From: UBA9659 sp965208605
GTDB lineage: Bacteria > Pseudomonadota > Gammaproteobacteria > Pseudomonadales > Azotimanducaceae
Reading direction: 5' to 3'
Assembly (NCBI GenBank): GCA_965208605.1
Contig: OZ242345.1
Span: 620,001-684,000, forward strand
Length of the DNA stretch: 64,000 nucleotides
This document shows positions 25,139-33,837 of the stretch, one piece after another; position 1 is the first letter of the stretch, and every line of letters begins with the position of its first letter. The notes beneath the pieces were generated by a model. The model was given only the letters and a program-made list of their open reading frames with translations. It ran no database searches and had not been told where the DNA came from. The translations under genes and the position numbers were made by a program.

Positions 25139-27469
25139 CTAGCGAATAACCAGACCCGGGACATCCGTTACCCGGCCGATCACCGCGGTCTGGGTATATC
25201 CGGCACCCTGCAGCTCAGCCACACAGGCCGCCGCCTGGTCCTGGGCAAGGCCTACTAAAAGACCGCCAGCCGTCTGAGGATCAAAGATAATTTCCGCTGC
25301 CGGCTGCTCGGCGGGGATATCCAGTGTCATGCCTTGAGACGCGGCCTGCCGATTGGCTGCATGCAGGGTGCTTTGTATGCTCCCGCCGGTCGCCGACAGG
25401 CAAGCCAGAGCACCGTCCAGTATCGGCACTGCCGCCAAGTCAAGGGCTAGACCGACATCAGTACCTTGGAGCATTTCAATGGCATGCCCTGCCAAGCCAA
25501 AGCCAGTAACATCCGTACAGGCGGTGACCGGATATCGCGCCAGGACCTGAGCGGCCTGACGATTGGATACCAGCATCTGTTCCAGCGCGGCCATCACCCA
25601 GCTCCCTTTTGCTCGATGCTGCATATCAGCAGCAAAGAGCACACCGGTACCGAGAGCCCGCGTCAAAATCAGGGCATCACCAGGGAGGAGACCGGTCTTA
25701 TGCCAAAGTGCCTCCGGGGAGACCAGCCCGGAAATAGCGAAACCTATGGACATTTCCACCCCCTCAGTGGTGTGCCCACCCACCAATTCTACCTCGTCTT
25801 GGGTCAGCTGCTGCATGGTGCCGGCCATGGTCTGCTGCAAGAGGCCACGGGTCACCTCGGCTTTTGCAAAGGGCAGGGTCAGCAGTGCCATGGCAGTCAT
25901 GGGGTTGCCACCACAGGCATAGATATCACTCAGGGCATGGTTCACCGCGATACGCGCCAGCATGTATGGGTCCTCATAAAATGCCCGAAAGTGATCCACA
26001 GTCTGTAGTAATAGCTTCCCCGCGGGGATGCTGCTCAGGGCGGCATCATCACTCGGCAGGGCTTGGCGACCACTCACACCAGCAGGTGCTTCTTGCAACA
26101 CTTCGGTGAGTACTTCCCGCAACAGGTCACTACTGACCTTGGCACCACAGCCACCGCAGTGCATCTGCTGCGCCCATTCAGCCACCAGGGGACTCGTCGC
26201 TGAATGACCCGAAGGCGGCGCCATGGGGGGCAACTGCTGGAATCGCTGCATAAACCGAGCATCTATCCAATCCTTCCAACGCCAAGCCCAGGCACCCGCA
26301 AGCACCAGCCCATTGCGCGTGGCGACCGCTTGTTTATTGCCCGTTGAGATTAACGATAGAAATTGCGCCTGGGGTCGATAGGCATGTAACTTCTTGCCGA
26401 GGAGCAGCGCACGCAGATTGCGATTGAGGGGCTTCCCCTGCCGGACGGCATAGACGCCCGCCTTGGGTCGGGGATGATTCACCATAGTCGCACAGTCGCC
26501 GACGGCAAAAATCTGCTCAAAGCCCTCCACCTGCAGGGTATCCCGCACCCGCACAAAACCACCCGCATCTACCGCCAGACCCGTATCGGCTAGCCAGGGG
26601 GGTGCCGCCCCCGGGGTAATCCAGAAGACATGCTCTAGGGGTACTTCTTGGCCCTGGCTTGATACCAAAACGCTTTTATAGCGGGCACTTTCATGGAGAG
26701 CACTTTCATGGAGGGTGTTTTTATAGCGGGTACTTTTATAGCGGGTGCTTTCATGGAGGGTGCTTTTATAGAGAGCACTTGCACCATAATCCTGCGCACA
26801 AAAATCCCGATGGACCTGAACCCCGGCCTGAGCCAGCAGGACCTCAAACCGGCGGCTAACCCCAGGCGCATATCCCGGCAGGATATCGGGGGTGTCGGTA
26901 AAGAGATGCAACTCCCAGTCTCTGGTCGGGAAGGTCTGCCTCAGATAATGCTCCACCGCGAGACACAGCTCTACACCACCCGCACCCGCGCCCACAAAAC
27001 CGATTGGTGTGCAGCGGCTCTTATCGTCTTGCTGAGCAAATAACCTCAGAAACTCACGCCAGCCCGCGAGAAACTGGCTAATCGGCTTCACGGGTATCAC
27101 CCCCTCCAGCAGTGGCAAACCGCCAGGGGTGATACCCAGATCCAGAGACAAGAGGTCGTATCGGATAGTCCGGCGGGACTGGCACCTAACGGACTGAGCC
27201 ACTGGATCAAGCCCGACCAGACTGTCCCTGATAAAACCCGCGCCCGCAAACCGACACAGCGGCACGAGATCAATAAACACCTGCTCTTCGGTGTAGTGGC
27301 CAGCAATCAGCCCCGGCAACATGCCTGAATAGGGCGTCTGGCTGGAAGGGCTAATCAGCGTCACTCTGAGGCCGGGGATAGGCGCCATACCCAGCATACG
27401 GAGCAAGAGCACATGGCTATGCCCGCCGCCGGCGAGGACCAATTCCTTGGCAATGGGCTGGTTGTTCAC
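25139..27469 (-). CDS. selD: Fusion of NDH-2-like FAD oxidoreductase and selenide, water dikinase
   Basis: 776 residues. The N-terminal half is a pyridine-nucleotide disulfide-type flavoprotein: ELVLAGGGHSHVLLLRML (FAD site), GFVGAGAGGVELCLAVE (NADH site) and FAVGDCATMVNHPRPKAG. From about 440 it is SelD: MHCGGCGAKVSSDLLRE, SDDAALSSIPAGKLLLQTVD, and GGNPMTAMALLTLPFAK. SelD makes selenophosphate from selenide and ATP; the active-site position is cysteine-type, not selenocysteine. Such fusions are known. Around residues 231-266 an in-frame insertion of seven 15-base repeats adds YKSTLHESTRYKST-type sequence inside the flavoprotein half. No other selenium genes are in the window. Confidence 0.9.
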   Translation of the reverse strand: MNNQPIAKELVLAGGGHSHVLLLRMLGMAPIPGLRVTLISPSSQTPYSGMLPGLIAGHYTEEQVFIDLVPLCRFAGAGFIRDSLVGLDPVAQSVRCQSRRTIRYDLLSLDLGITPGGLPLLEGVIPVKPISQFLAGWREFLRLFAQQDDKSRCTPIGFVGAGAGGVELCLAVEHYLRQTFPTRDWELHLFTDTPDILPGYAPGVSRRFEVLLAQAGVQVHRDFCAQDYGASALYKSTLHESTRYKSTRYKNTLHESALHESARYKSVLVSSQGQEVPLEHVFWITPGAAPPWLADTGLAVDAGGFVRVRDTLQVEGFEQIFAVGDCATMVNHPRPKAGVYAVRQGKPLNRNLRALLLGKKLHAYRPQAQFLSLISTGNKQAVATRNGLVLAGAWAWRWKDWIDARFMQRFQQLPPMAPPSGHSATSPLVAEWAQQMHCGGCGAKVSSDLLREVLTEVLQEAPAGVSGRQALPSDDAALSSIPAGKLLLQTVDHFRAFYEDPYMLARIAVNHALSDIYACGGNPMTAMALLTLPFAKAEVTRGLLQQTMAGTMQQLTQDEVELVGGHTTEGVEMSIGFAISGLVSPEALWHKTGLLPGDALILTRALGTGVLFAADMQHRAKGSWVMAALEQMLVSNRQAAQVLARYPVTACTDVTGFGLAGHAIEMLQGTDVGLALDLAAVPILDGALACLSATGGSIQSTLHAANRQAASQGMTLDIPAEQPAAEIIFDPQTAGGLLVGLAQDQAAACVAELQGAGYTQTAVIGRVTDVPGLVIR
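26673..26777. repeat. In-gene tandem repeat, 15 bp x 7
   Basis: Seven 15-base units alternating between CTTTTATAGCGGGCA-like and CTTTCATGGAGGGTG-like forms, inside the flavoprotein part of the SelD fusion. The frame is kept and no stop arises. Confidence 0.9.
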
Positions 27470-27499
27470 TGACTCATATCATTCATGACTACTGAGTAC

Positions 27500-27541
27500 C
27501 TACTGATTAAGGATAACTGATTAGGGGCAACTGATTAGAGA
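27500..27541. repeat. Tandem repeat, 14 bp x 3
   Basis: CTACTGATTAAGGA, TAACTGATTAGGGG and CAACTGATTAGAGA lie in the short divergent region between the selD fusion and the next plus-strand gene, so they overlap the likely promoter zone. Confidence 0.75.
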
Positions 27542-27584
27542 ATGGCTATACTAGTCGCCCAGACATCAACTAGCACCGCATGAC

Positions 27585-28202
27585 ATGCGCCACCACTCCC
27601 TAAGGACCCATGGCACCATATATCTGCTTGCCTTTGCCAGCGGCTTTATCATCATGTCCATTGAATTGCTTGGGGGCCGCATTCTGGCACCCTGGTTCGG
27701 CAGTAGCATTTATGTCTGGGGCAGTATTATCACCGTCTTTATGGTGGCACTGTCAACGGGTTATCTCGTCGGTGGCCACCTGTCCATGCTAGCACCAAGC
27801 ATGCGCCGCTATGGTGTGTTTTTTCTCGCCGCCGCCATGGCTAGCCTACCCATCATCTATTGGGGCGAATGGCTGATGGCGGGGATCTTCTTGCAACTTG
27901 AAGACCCCCGCTATGGCTCGTTAGTTGCCGCCACTGTCTTGTTCTTCATCCCGACTGCTATTCTCGGCATGATCGCGCCCTACTCGGTGCGGCTACTGGT
28001 CGAAAACACCCTCCACAGCGGCAAGGTTGCCGGCGGATTGTATTTTGTGTCCACCCTGGGCAGTGCCCTCGGCACCCTGCTCACTTCTTTTTACCTGGTG
28101 CTGTGGTTTGAGATAAATCAAATCATCACCACCCTGGCATGCCTGCTATTTCTCTGCTTCCTGCTAGCCTGGCATGCAGACCAGTGGACCGGCGGGAGAT
28201 GA
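27585..28202 (+). CDS. Membrane half of a split MFS/spermidine-synthase-like protein
   Basis: 205 residues, mostly membrane helices (about six). It begins FASGFIIMSIELLGGRILAPWFGSSIYVWGSIITVFM, which is the diagnostic N-terminal region of fused MFS/spermidine synthase proteins, and has FIPTAILGMIAPYSVRLL further on. Its TGA overlaps the ATG of the catalytic half (ATGA). The usual single protein is thus made as two coupled polypeptides here. The transported molecule is unknown. Confidence 0.8.
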   Translation: MRHHSLRTHGTIYLLAFASGFIIMSIELLGGRILAPWFGSSIYVWGSIITVFMVALSTGYLVGGHLSMLAPSMRRYGVFFLAAAMASLPIIYWGEWLMAGIFLQLEDPRYGSLVAATVLFFIPTAILGMIAPYSVRLLVENTLHSGKVAGGLYFVSTLGSALGTLLTSFYLVLWFEINQIITTLACLLFLCFLLAWHADQWTGGR

Positions 28203-29209
28203 GCTTTTCCAGCCGGCAGGGTCTGAGCAGCCTGCGGGGTACTATACTGGGCAGCACGCGTGGCACTCTTCTTGGCACTCTTCTGGGCACAATCGTTCTT
28301 TGCTTATGTATGAGCGAGCAGGCTACGGCCGCCAAGCGAGTAATCCATCAAGAAAAATCTCTCTATCAAAACATTCTGGTGACTGAACACCTACAGCAAC
28401 GTTGCTTGACCTTCTCAGGTAAAAGCGGCAACAAACGCCAGACCTGCATCAACACCCGGCATGCAAAGCGAATTGTCTTCCAATACGTCAAGATGTCTCT
28501 CGCGGGTCTCTTGCTCAATCCCAACCCGAAGCGGATGCTGATGATCGGGCTAGGTGGCGGCACCCTCTCCGGCCTGCTTGCTGCCCTCTTCCCGGAGTTG
28601 CATATAGATATTGTTGAACTTGACCCAGCAGTCTTGCGGGTTGCTCGAGACTATTTCAACTTCAAAGAGACGTCCCGGATCCGGGTCCACATTCAAGATG
28701 GCCGGGTATTTGTTCGGCGGTACCTGTTACAACACCAACCAGAAGCACCCCGGTACGACCTGATTATTCTGGATGCCTTTACTGGCGACTATATTCCGGC
28801 GCACCTCATGACCCAGGAATTCTTGCAGGACATCAAGGCACTAGTCGCTCCCCAGGGTGTCGTCTTGGCGAATACCTTTTCCACCAGCGGGCTTTATGAT
28901 CATGAATCGGTGACCTACCAGACTGTGTTCGGCGACTTCTTCAACTTCAAAATGCCGGGTAGCAACAACCGTGTTATTCTGGCGACCACTCAGGGGCTAC
29001 CGCATGCCGAGACCCTGGCGCAGCATGCACAGCTGCTCGCTCCCCGCTTAGCGGACTATGGCGTCAAGGTAGTGCGCTTCCCCAAGTATCTAGGTCGCCA
29101 TCGGGACTGGGATCAATCAGTGCGCCCCCTGACGGATCAATTTGCACCGGTCAATCAACTGCAGGGTAGTAGCACTAGAAGCCAAAAAATAAATAAAAAA
29201 GCCGAGTAA
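28199..29209 (+). CDS. Spermidine-synthase-like methyltransferase-fold protein (catalytic half)
   Basis: 336 residues from ATG 28199; longer frames upstream overlap the membrane half and lack reason. A signal-like hydrophobic start (LLGTLLGTIVLCLCMS) contains a 12-base duplication. The catalytic fold shows MLMIGLGGGTLSGLL, VELDPAVLRVARDYF and YDLIILDAFTGDYIPAHLMT, the order seen in polyamine aminopropyltransferases. The start and the signal suggest it faces the periplasm with its membrane partner, so it may not make spermidine. Function uncertain despite the clear fold. Confidence 0.8.
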   Translation: MSFSSRQGLSSLRGTILGSTRGTLLGTLLGTIVLCLCMSEQATAAKRVIHQEKSLYQNILVTEHLQQRCLTFSGKSGNKRQTCINTRHAKRIVFQYVKMSLAGLLLNPNPKRMLMIGLGGGTLSGLLAALFPELHIDIVELDPAVLRVARDYFNFKETSRIRVHIQDGRVFVRRYLLQHQPEAPRYDLIILDAFTGDYIPAHLMTQEFLQDIKALVAPQGVVLANTFSTSGLYDHESVTYQTVFGDFFNFKMPGSNNRVILATTQGLPHAETLAQHAQLLAPRLADYGVKVVRFPKYLGRHRDWDQSVRPLTDQFAPVNQLQGSSTRSQKINKKAE

Positions 29210-29249
29210 AAACACGACTGCATAAGTATATCAACCGGGAGGCACCCGC

Positions 29250-29717
29250 ATGTCCAGACGCGAGCAAATTCGCATGACCCGCGAAGAAGTCACTCAGTTT
29301 CTGCGCGTATCACGCACCATGATTCTGGTCTCCAACAGTGCCCGCGGCTTCCCGCATCCCATGCCCATGTGGTATGCGGTGGATGACGATCAGGTGTATA
29401 TGACCACCTTTCGCAAGAGTCAGAAGGTCAACAACCTGCGGCGGGACCCACGGGTGTCTCTGCTGGTGGAGTCAGGGGACCTTTATCAGGAACTCAAAGG
29501 CGTCCTTATCTATGCGGAAGTGGAACTGATAGAAGCCCCGGAAGCGGTCCGGGATATTCTGCTCAAGATTGCCGTACACCGCGGCGATATGCCCGCCGAT
29601 GCCGACGAGAATATCAAGGCAGGTATGTTGAATACTGCTGCCAAGAGAATCGGGATGCAATTTACCCCGGAGCAGATCATCACCTGGGACCATGCCAAGT
29701 TGGGCGGGAGCTATTAA
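29250..29717 (+). CDS. Pyridoxamine 5'-phosphate oxidase-like (PPOX) flavoprotein
   Basis: 155 residues. RTMILVSNSARGFPHPMPMW, VYMTTFRKSQKVNNLRRDPR and VSLLVESGDLYQELKGVLIY outline the split-barrel FMN- or F420-binding fold. The R-x-S-x-K-V-x-N-L pattern is typical of PPOX-class proteins annotated as F420-dependent or heme/biliverdin-binding. No pyridoxine genes are nearby. A GGGAGG ribosome site precedes the ATG. The substrate is unknown. Confidence 0.85.
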   Translation: MSRREQIRMTREEVTQFLRVSRTMILVSNSARGFPHPMPMWYAVDDDQVYMTTFRKSQKVNNLRRDPRVSLLVESGDLYQELKGVLIYAEVELIEAPEAVRDILLKIAVHRGDMPADADENIKAGMLNTAAKRIGMQFTPEQIITWDHAKLGGSY

Positions 29718-29718
29718 C

Positions 29719-29740
29719 TAACTGCTAATTAACTGCTAAT
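29719..29740. repeat. Tandem repeat, 11 bp x 2
   Basis: TAACTGCTAAT twice, directly after the PPOX stop codon. Short, but placed as in the other junction arrays. Confidence 0.6.
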
Positions 29741-29791
29741 TATGCCCTAGCCTCTAGGCGGAGTTGGCGCGTTGGGGCGCAAATCACTGCC

Positions 29792-31315
29792 TTATACCCC
29801 TTCCCAGTAGCTGTCTCTCAACAAGCGTTTATAGAGTTTGCCGGTGGGGTGCCGCGGCAGTTCCGGGGCAAAGTCCACTGACCGAGGGCATTTGATGTGT
29901 GCCAGATGAAGGCGACAAAATCCGATGAGTTCCGCGGCTAGATCCGGGCCCGCTTCGGCCCAGTTTTTGGGTTGCACCACGGCCTTCACTTCCTCGCCAA
30001 ATTCTTCATTGGGGACCCCAAAGACCGCCACATCCATGACCCGGGGATGGGTAACCAGCAGATTTTCTGCCTCCTGAGGATAGATATTCACACCGCCAGA
30101 GATAATCATGTAGCTCTTTCTATCCGTCAAATAGAGATAGCCTTCCTCATCCACATAACCCAGATCTCCCAGGGTGGACCAGCCCGCGGGATGACGCGAC
30201 TCCTGAGTCTTCTCCGGGTCGTTAAAATACTCAAACTCATCGCCGCCACTAAAATAGATAGTACCGATTTCGCCGCTTTTAACCTCCGCACCCGCTTCAT
30301 TAAGGATATGCAGTTGCCCATTCAGCGGCTGCCCCACTGAGCCCTTGTGACTGAGCCAATCCTCGGTGTTAATCGCCACAAACCCGTTGCCTTCGCTACC
30401 GGCGTAATACTCATGGATAACGGCTCCCCACCAATCAATCATCTGTTCCTTAATGGGTATCGGACAGGGCGCCGCGGCATGAATCGCACACTCCAGGCTA
30501 CTCAGGTCATACCGAAGGCGCCGCTCCTCATCGAGTTTCAGCATCCGGATAAACATGGTGGGCACCCACTGACTATGGGTAACACCATAGGTTTCTATCG
30601 TCTTGAGGGCGGCTTCCGCTTCAAAGTGCTCCATCACAATGCAGGTCATACCCGCCGCCATAAAAACCATAGTGAAATTCAACGGTGCGGCATGGTAGAG
30701 GGGTGCTGGACACAGATAGACACTGTCCTCGGTAGCACCATAGAGCCACTGAAAGACTGCAAAGCGAGTATTCTCACCGAGTGCCTCCTCGGGCAGGGGT
30801 TTGAGGATGCCCTTGGGGCGCCCGGTGGTGCCTGATGAATAGAGCATCGGCATCCCCATGGATTCATCAGCAATCGGCACCGCTGGCATGCGCCTCAGCG
30901 CCGTTTCCCAAGCCTCATAGCCGGGGATGACACCATCTAGCATCAAGGCGCGGACCTCCTTACCGAGCCGGGGCTGCAACTGCTCGGCGACCGGGCGCTG
31001 CGCCATGGAGGTGATGAATAGTTTCGCCTGAGAATCGCGCAGAATATAGTCCACTTCATCCACCTGTAACTGGTGGGAAATCGTCGTGAAATAGAGGCCC
31101 GAACGTTGGGCAGCGAAACAGATAGGCAGATAGGCAAGCTGGTTTTCCATCAAAATGGCAAGGTGCTCACCCCGGCCCAGCCCGAGATGCCGGAAGAGTT
31201 GCGAGGCCTGGATAGATAGCTGGTCCAGCTCACGGAAGCTCAGCCGCTGCCCGGAGCCGGCCATGATGCAGGCGGGCTTGTCGGGCCTAGTGATTGCCAG
31301 GTCGCTGAAATGCAT
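29792..31315 (-). CDS. AMP-dependent acyl-CoA synthetase/ligase
   Basis: 507 residues of the ANL superfamily. P-loop YSSGTTGRPKG near 161, EYYAGSEGNGFV (A5), GWSTLGDLGYVDEEGYLYLTDR (A7-A8 hinge) and the C-terminal lysine region PRHPTGKLYKRLL. It activates a carboxylic acid with ATP and joins it to CoA. The EYYAGSEG motif is typical of long- or medium-chain fatty or aromatic/cyclic acid ligases. A second paralogue lies at 43982. It is convergent with the PPOX gene and divergent from nrdJ. Confidence 0.9.
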   Translation of the reverse strand: MHFSDLAITRPDKPACIMAGSGQRLSFRELDQLSIQASQLFRHLGLGRGEHLAILMENQLAYLPICFAAQRSGLYFTTISHQLQVDEVDYILRDSQAKLFITSMAQRPVAEQLQPRLGKEVRALMLDGVIPGYEAWETALRRMPAVPIADESMGMPMLYSSGTTGRPKGILKPLPEEALGENTRFAVFQWLYGATEDSVYLCPAPLYHAAPLNFTMVFMAAGMTCIVMEHFEAEAALKTIETYGVTHSQWVPTMFIRMLKLDEERRLRYDLSSLECAIHAAAPCPIPIKEQMIDWWGAVIHEYYAGSEGNGFVAINTEDWLSHKGSVGQPLNGQLHILNEAGAEVKSGEIGTIYFSGGDEFEYFNDPEKTQESRHPAGWSTLGDLGYVDEEGYLYLTDRKSYMIISGGVNIYPQEAENLLVTHPRVMDVAVFGVPNEEFGEEVKAVVQPKNWAEAGPDLAAELIGFCRLHLAHIKCPRSVDFAPELPRHPTGKLYKRLLRDSYWEGV

Positions 31316-31439
31316 GGCTCATCCGTTCCTTTCTGTGCCGTGGCGCCAGGGACTAGACAAGATGCCGAGTTGCTACCGAAAATTCAAGTGCCTGTATAGG
31401 GGCATAAGCTATGACCCTTCTATCCCATTTAGGGCATAT

Positions 31440-31487
31440 CTACAATATGTTGTGTTTATGAAGTCCTTGAGGCACAATATGTAGTTA
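31440..31487 (+). promoter_or_regulatory. Two putative NrdR boxes upstream of nrdJ
   Basis: CTACAATATGTTGTGT at 31440-31455 and GCACAATATGTAGTTA at 31472-31487 each match the NrdR-box pattern ACACWATATATWGTGT at 12-13 of 16 positions. They start 32 bases apart, three helical turns, the spacing NrdR needs. They lie about 90-135 bases before nrdJ, so the operon is expected to be repressed by NrdR in response to (d)ATP. The repressor gene is not in the window. Confidence 0.7.
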
Positions 31488-31524
31488 TTGCTCTCGGGTA
31501 TTATCAAGTCATCAACTCAGCTTT

Positions 31525-31566
31525 GCGCATCTAACTTAGCGCATCTAACTTAGCTTATCTAAAGAG
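31525..31566. repeat. Tandem repeat, 14 bp x 3
   Basis: Two perfect GCGCATCTAACTTA units and one worn copy (GCTTATCTAAAGAG) fill the leader of nrdJ between the NrdR boxes and the start codon. Confidence 0.85.
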
Positions 31567-31575
31567 ACCGCTTAT

Positions 31576-33732
31576 ATGGACGCCACAAAACCAAAACTCA
31601 CCGCCATACCCTCAACCGTCAACAATATCAAACTGCAAGCAACCTCCTTGCATATCTGGGACACCAAATATTGCCTCAAAGACAAAGAAGGCAAAAACAT
31701 TGATCAAACCATAGACGATACCTACCAGCGAGTCGCCAAAGCCCTATCCGACACTGAAGCACCCGAGGTGCGGGAACACTGGTATGAGCAGTTTCTCTGG
31801 GCACTCCGCAATGGCGCCATACCCGCCGGCAGGATCATTTCCAACGCTGGCGCCGGGGCACAAAAGCCAGCCACCTCCACCATCAACTGCACGGTGTCTG
31901 GGACCATCAATGACTCTATGGAAGATATACTCAAAAAGAATCTTGAAGCAGGCCTGACCCTCAAGGCAGGTTGCGGTATCGGTTACGAATTCTCCACCCT
32001 GCGCCCCAAAGGGGCTTATGTTACCGGTGCCGGTGCCTACACTTCTGGGCCCCTGTCCTTTATGGATATTTACGACCGGACCTGCTTCACCGTCTCCTCT
32101 GCGGGCGGCCGACGAGGGGCACAGATGGCGACCTTTGAAATCGGTCATCCCGATGTCATGGAGTTCATCAAAGCCAAACGGGAAGATGGTCGGTTGCGTC
32201 AGTTCAATCTGTCCTTGCTCATCACCAAAGAATTTATGGAAGCCGTGATTAACAAAACCAACTGGGCGCTCAGTTTCCCCATCTCCCAATCCGAACAGGA
32301 CTGTAACCCGGTTGACCTCACCGACGAGAGCCAAGTGCTCTGGCGGCTCTTCCCCGCCCAATGCGGCTATGTGACCAATGACACCGGCCTGGTTGCCTGC
32401 CGCATTACCCAAACCATTGACGCGCGGGAACTCTGGGAGCTCATCATGCAGTCTACCTACGACTTTGCAGAACCCGGGTTTATCCTGATTGATAAAGTCA
32501 ACGAGATGAACAACAACTGGTTTTGTGAAGAGATTCGGGCAACCAATCCCTGTGGCGAACAACCCCTGCCGCCCTACGGCAGTTGCCTCCTGGGGTCCGT
32601 CAACCTGTGCCGATTTGTAGAGCAACCTTTTAGTCATGAGGCAAGTTTTGACTGGCAGACCTTCAGTGATGTCGTCGCCGTATTCACACGTATGCTCGAT
32701 AATGTTGTTGAAATCAATGGCTTACCACTGCCCATGCAGAAGCTGGAAATTGAGCGCAAACGTCGACATGGCATGGGTTATCTCGGTCTCGGCTCCACCA
32801 TCACCATGCTCGGCATGAGTTATGGCGACCCCGCATCGATCGCCTTTACCGAAGCGGTAACGCGCCTCCTTGCCATAACCGGTTGGCGCCTCGGTCTGGC
32901 ACTGGCTGAGGAAAAGGGCGCGGCGAGCATCATGGAAGAGGACTTTGAAATCACGGGCGAGATGCTCCGTCTCAGGCCCGAGATAGCAGCGGATGGTTAC
33001 CAGCTCGGGGACAGCATCAAAGGCAAGGTGCTCCATGCAAGATATTCGCGTTACATGCAGAAGATTGCCGAAGAAGAGCCGCAACTGGTCGCTGAGTTGG
33101 CAGAAAAGGGCTGCCGCTTTACCCATCACTCCTCCATCGCCCCGACCGGCACCATCAGTCTGTCGCTAGCAAACAACGCCAGCAATGGCATTGAACCGAG
33201 TTTTGGGCACCTCTATTCACGCAATGTGATTCAAGCCGGCAAGATGTCTAAGCAAAAGGTAGATGTCTGCTCTTTTGAGTACCTCGCCTATCGCTCAATG
33301 ATCAATCCTGATGCCAAACCCAATTCAAAGGCTCCAGAGTACAAATTGCCCGACTATTTCGTCACTGCTGAGGATATTACGCCCCGGCAGCATGTGGATA
33401 TTCAAGCCGCTGCTCAAAAGTGGATTGATTCCTCAATTTCTAAAACGGCCAATGTGCCGGTGGATTATCCCTTTGATGACTTCCAGGATATTTATCTCTA
33501 CGCCTATAAGCAGGGGCTGAAGGGATGCACCACCTTCCGTGCCAATCCCAAGGTGCATCAGGGCGTACTGGTGAAGGCGGAAGATCTGGAAAATACCACC
33601 TATGAATTTGTCCTTGCCGATGGCCAAGTGGTGACCGCCAAGGGCAATGAAACAGTGGAATACATGGGCGAGACGCATGTTGCCGCCAACCTTTTTGAAG
33701 GCTTGAAGGAAGGCAACCTCGGTAAGTTTTAA
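31576..33732 (+). CDS. nrdJa: Adenosylcobalamin-dependent ribonucleotide reductase (class II), catalytic part
   Basis: 718 residues. Reduces ribonucleotides to deoxyribonucleotides with B12 as radical source. Shown by KAGCGIGYEFSTLRPKGA, SSAGGRRGAQMATFEIGHPD, the radical-site motif NPCGEQPLPPYGSCLLGSVN and APTGTISLSLANNASNGIEP. The protein is the catalytic part of the split form; the Cys-rich end is encoded by the next gene, as in Pseudomonas NrdJa/NrdJb. The first ten residues (MDATKPKLTA) come from a 26-base repeat shared with the rhodanese tail. Putative NrdR boxes precede it. No cobalamin riboswitch was recognised. Confidence 0.93.
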   Translation: MDATKPKLTAIPSTVNNIKLQATSLHIWDTKYCLKDKEGKNIDQTIDDTYQRVAKALSDTEAPEVREHWYEQFLWALRNGAIPAGRIISNAGAGAQKPATSTINCTVSGTINDSMEDILKKNLEAGLTLKAGCGIGYEFSTLRPKGAYVTGAGAYTSGPLSFMDIYDRTCFTVSSAGGRRGAQMATFEIGHPDVMEFIKAKREDGRLRQFNLSLLITKEFMEAVINKTNWALSFPISQSEQDCNPVDLTDESQVLWRLFPAQCGYVTNDTGLVACRITQTIDARELWELIMQSTYDFAEPGFILIDKVNEMNNNWFCEEIRATNPCGEQPLPPYGSCLLGSVNLCRFVEQPFSHEASFDWQTFSDVVAVFTRMLDNVVEINGLPLPMQKLEIERKRRHGMGYLGLGSTITMLGMSYGDPASIAFTEAVTRLLAITGWRLGLALAEEKGAASIMEEDFEITGEMLRLRPEIAADGYQLGDSIKGKVLHARYSRYMQKIAEEEPQLVAELAEKGCRFTHHSSIAPTGTISLSLANNASNGIEPSFGHLYSRNVIQAGKMSKQKVDVCSFEYLAYRSMINPDAKPNSKAPEYKLPDYFVTAEDITPRQHVDIQAAAQKWIDSSISKTANVPVDYPFDDFQDIYLYAYKQGLKGCTTFRANPKVHQGVLVKAEDLENTTYEFVLADGQVVTAKGNETVEYMGETHVAANLFEGLKEGNLGKF
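31581..31606. repeat. 26-base exact repeat, copy at nrdJ start
   Basis: Identical to 23335-23360 and read in the same frame; it encodes residues 3-10 of NrdJ. N-termini of class II reductases are variable, so this segment was probably added to the gene. Confidence 0.85.
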
Positions 33733-33733
33733 A

Positions 33734-33780
33734 GGGCAGGTGTTAAGAAGGCAGGTGTTATAAGAGGGCGGGTGTTAAGA
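33734..33780. repeat. Tandem repeat, 15-17 bp x 3
   Basis: GGGCAGGTGTTAAGA, AGGCAGGTGTTATAAGA and GGGCGGGTGTTAAGA lie just after the nrdJa stop codon, between the two RNR genes. Confidence 0.75.
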
Positions 33781-33837
33781 GCAGTACGACATGCTCGCCT
33801 GATACAAGGTAAAGTCTACACTCAGGAGATAAAAACT

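Noticed and set aside
30347..30835. 162-residue plus-strand frame within the first acyl-CoA ligase
   Set aside because: Antisense to a gene with complete ANL motifs.
31316..31575. Cobalamin riboswitch before nrdJ
   Set aside because: No B12-box-like core was seen in the leader; the NrdR boxes explain regulation better.
31744..32637. 297-residue minus-strand frame inside nrdJa
   Set aside because: Opposite strand of a clear class II RNR; no motifs or start signal.
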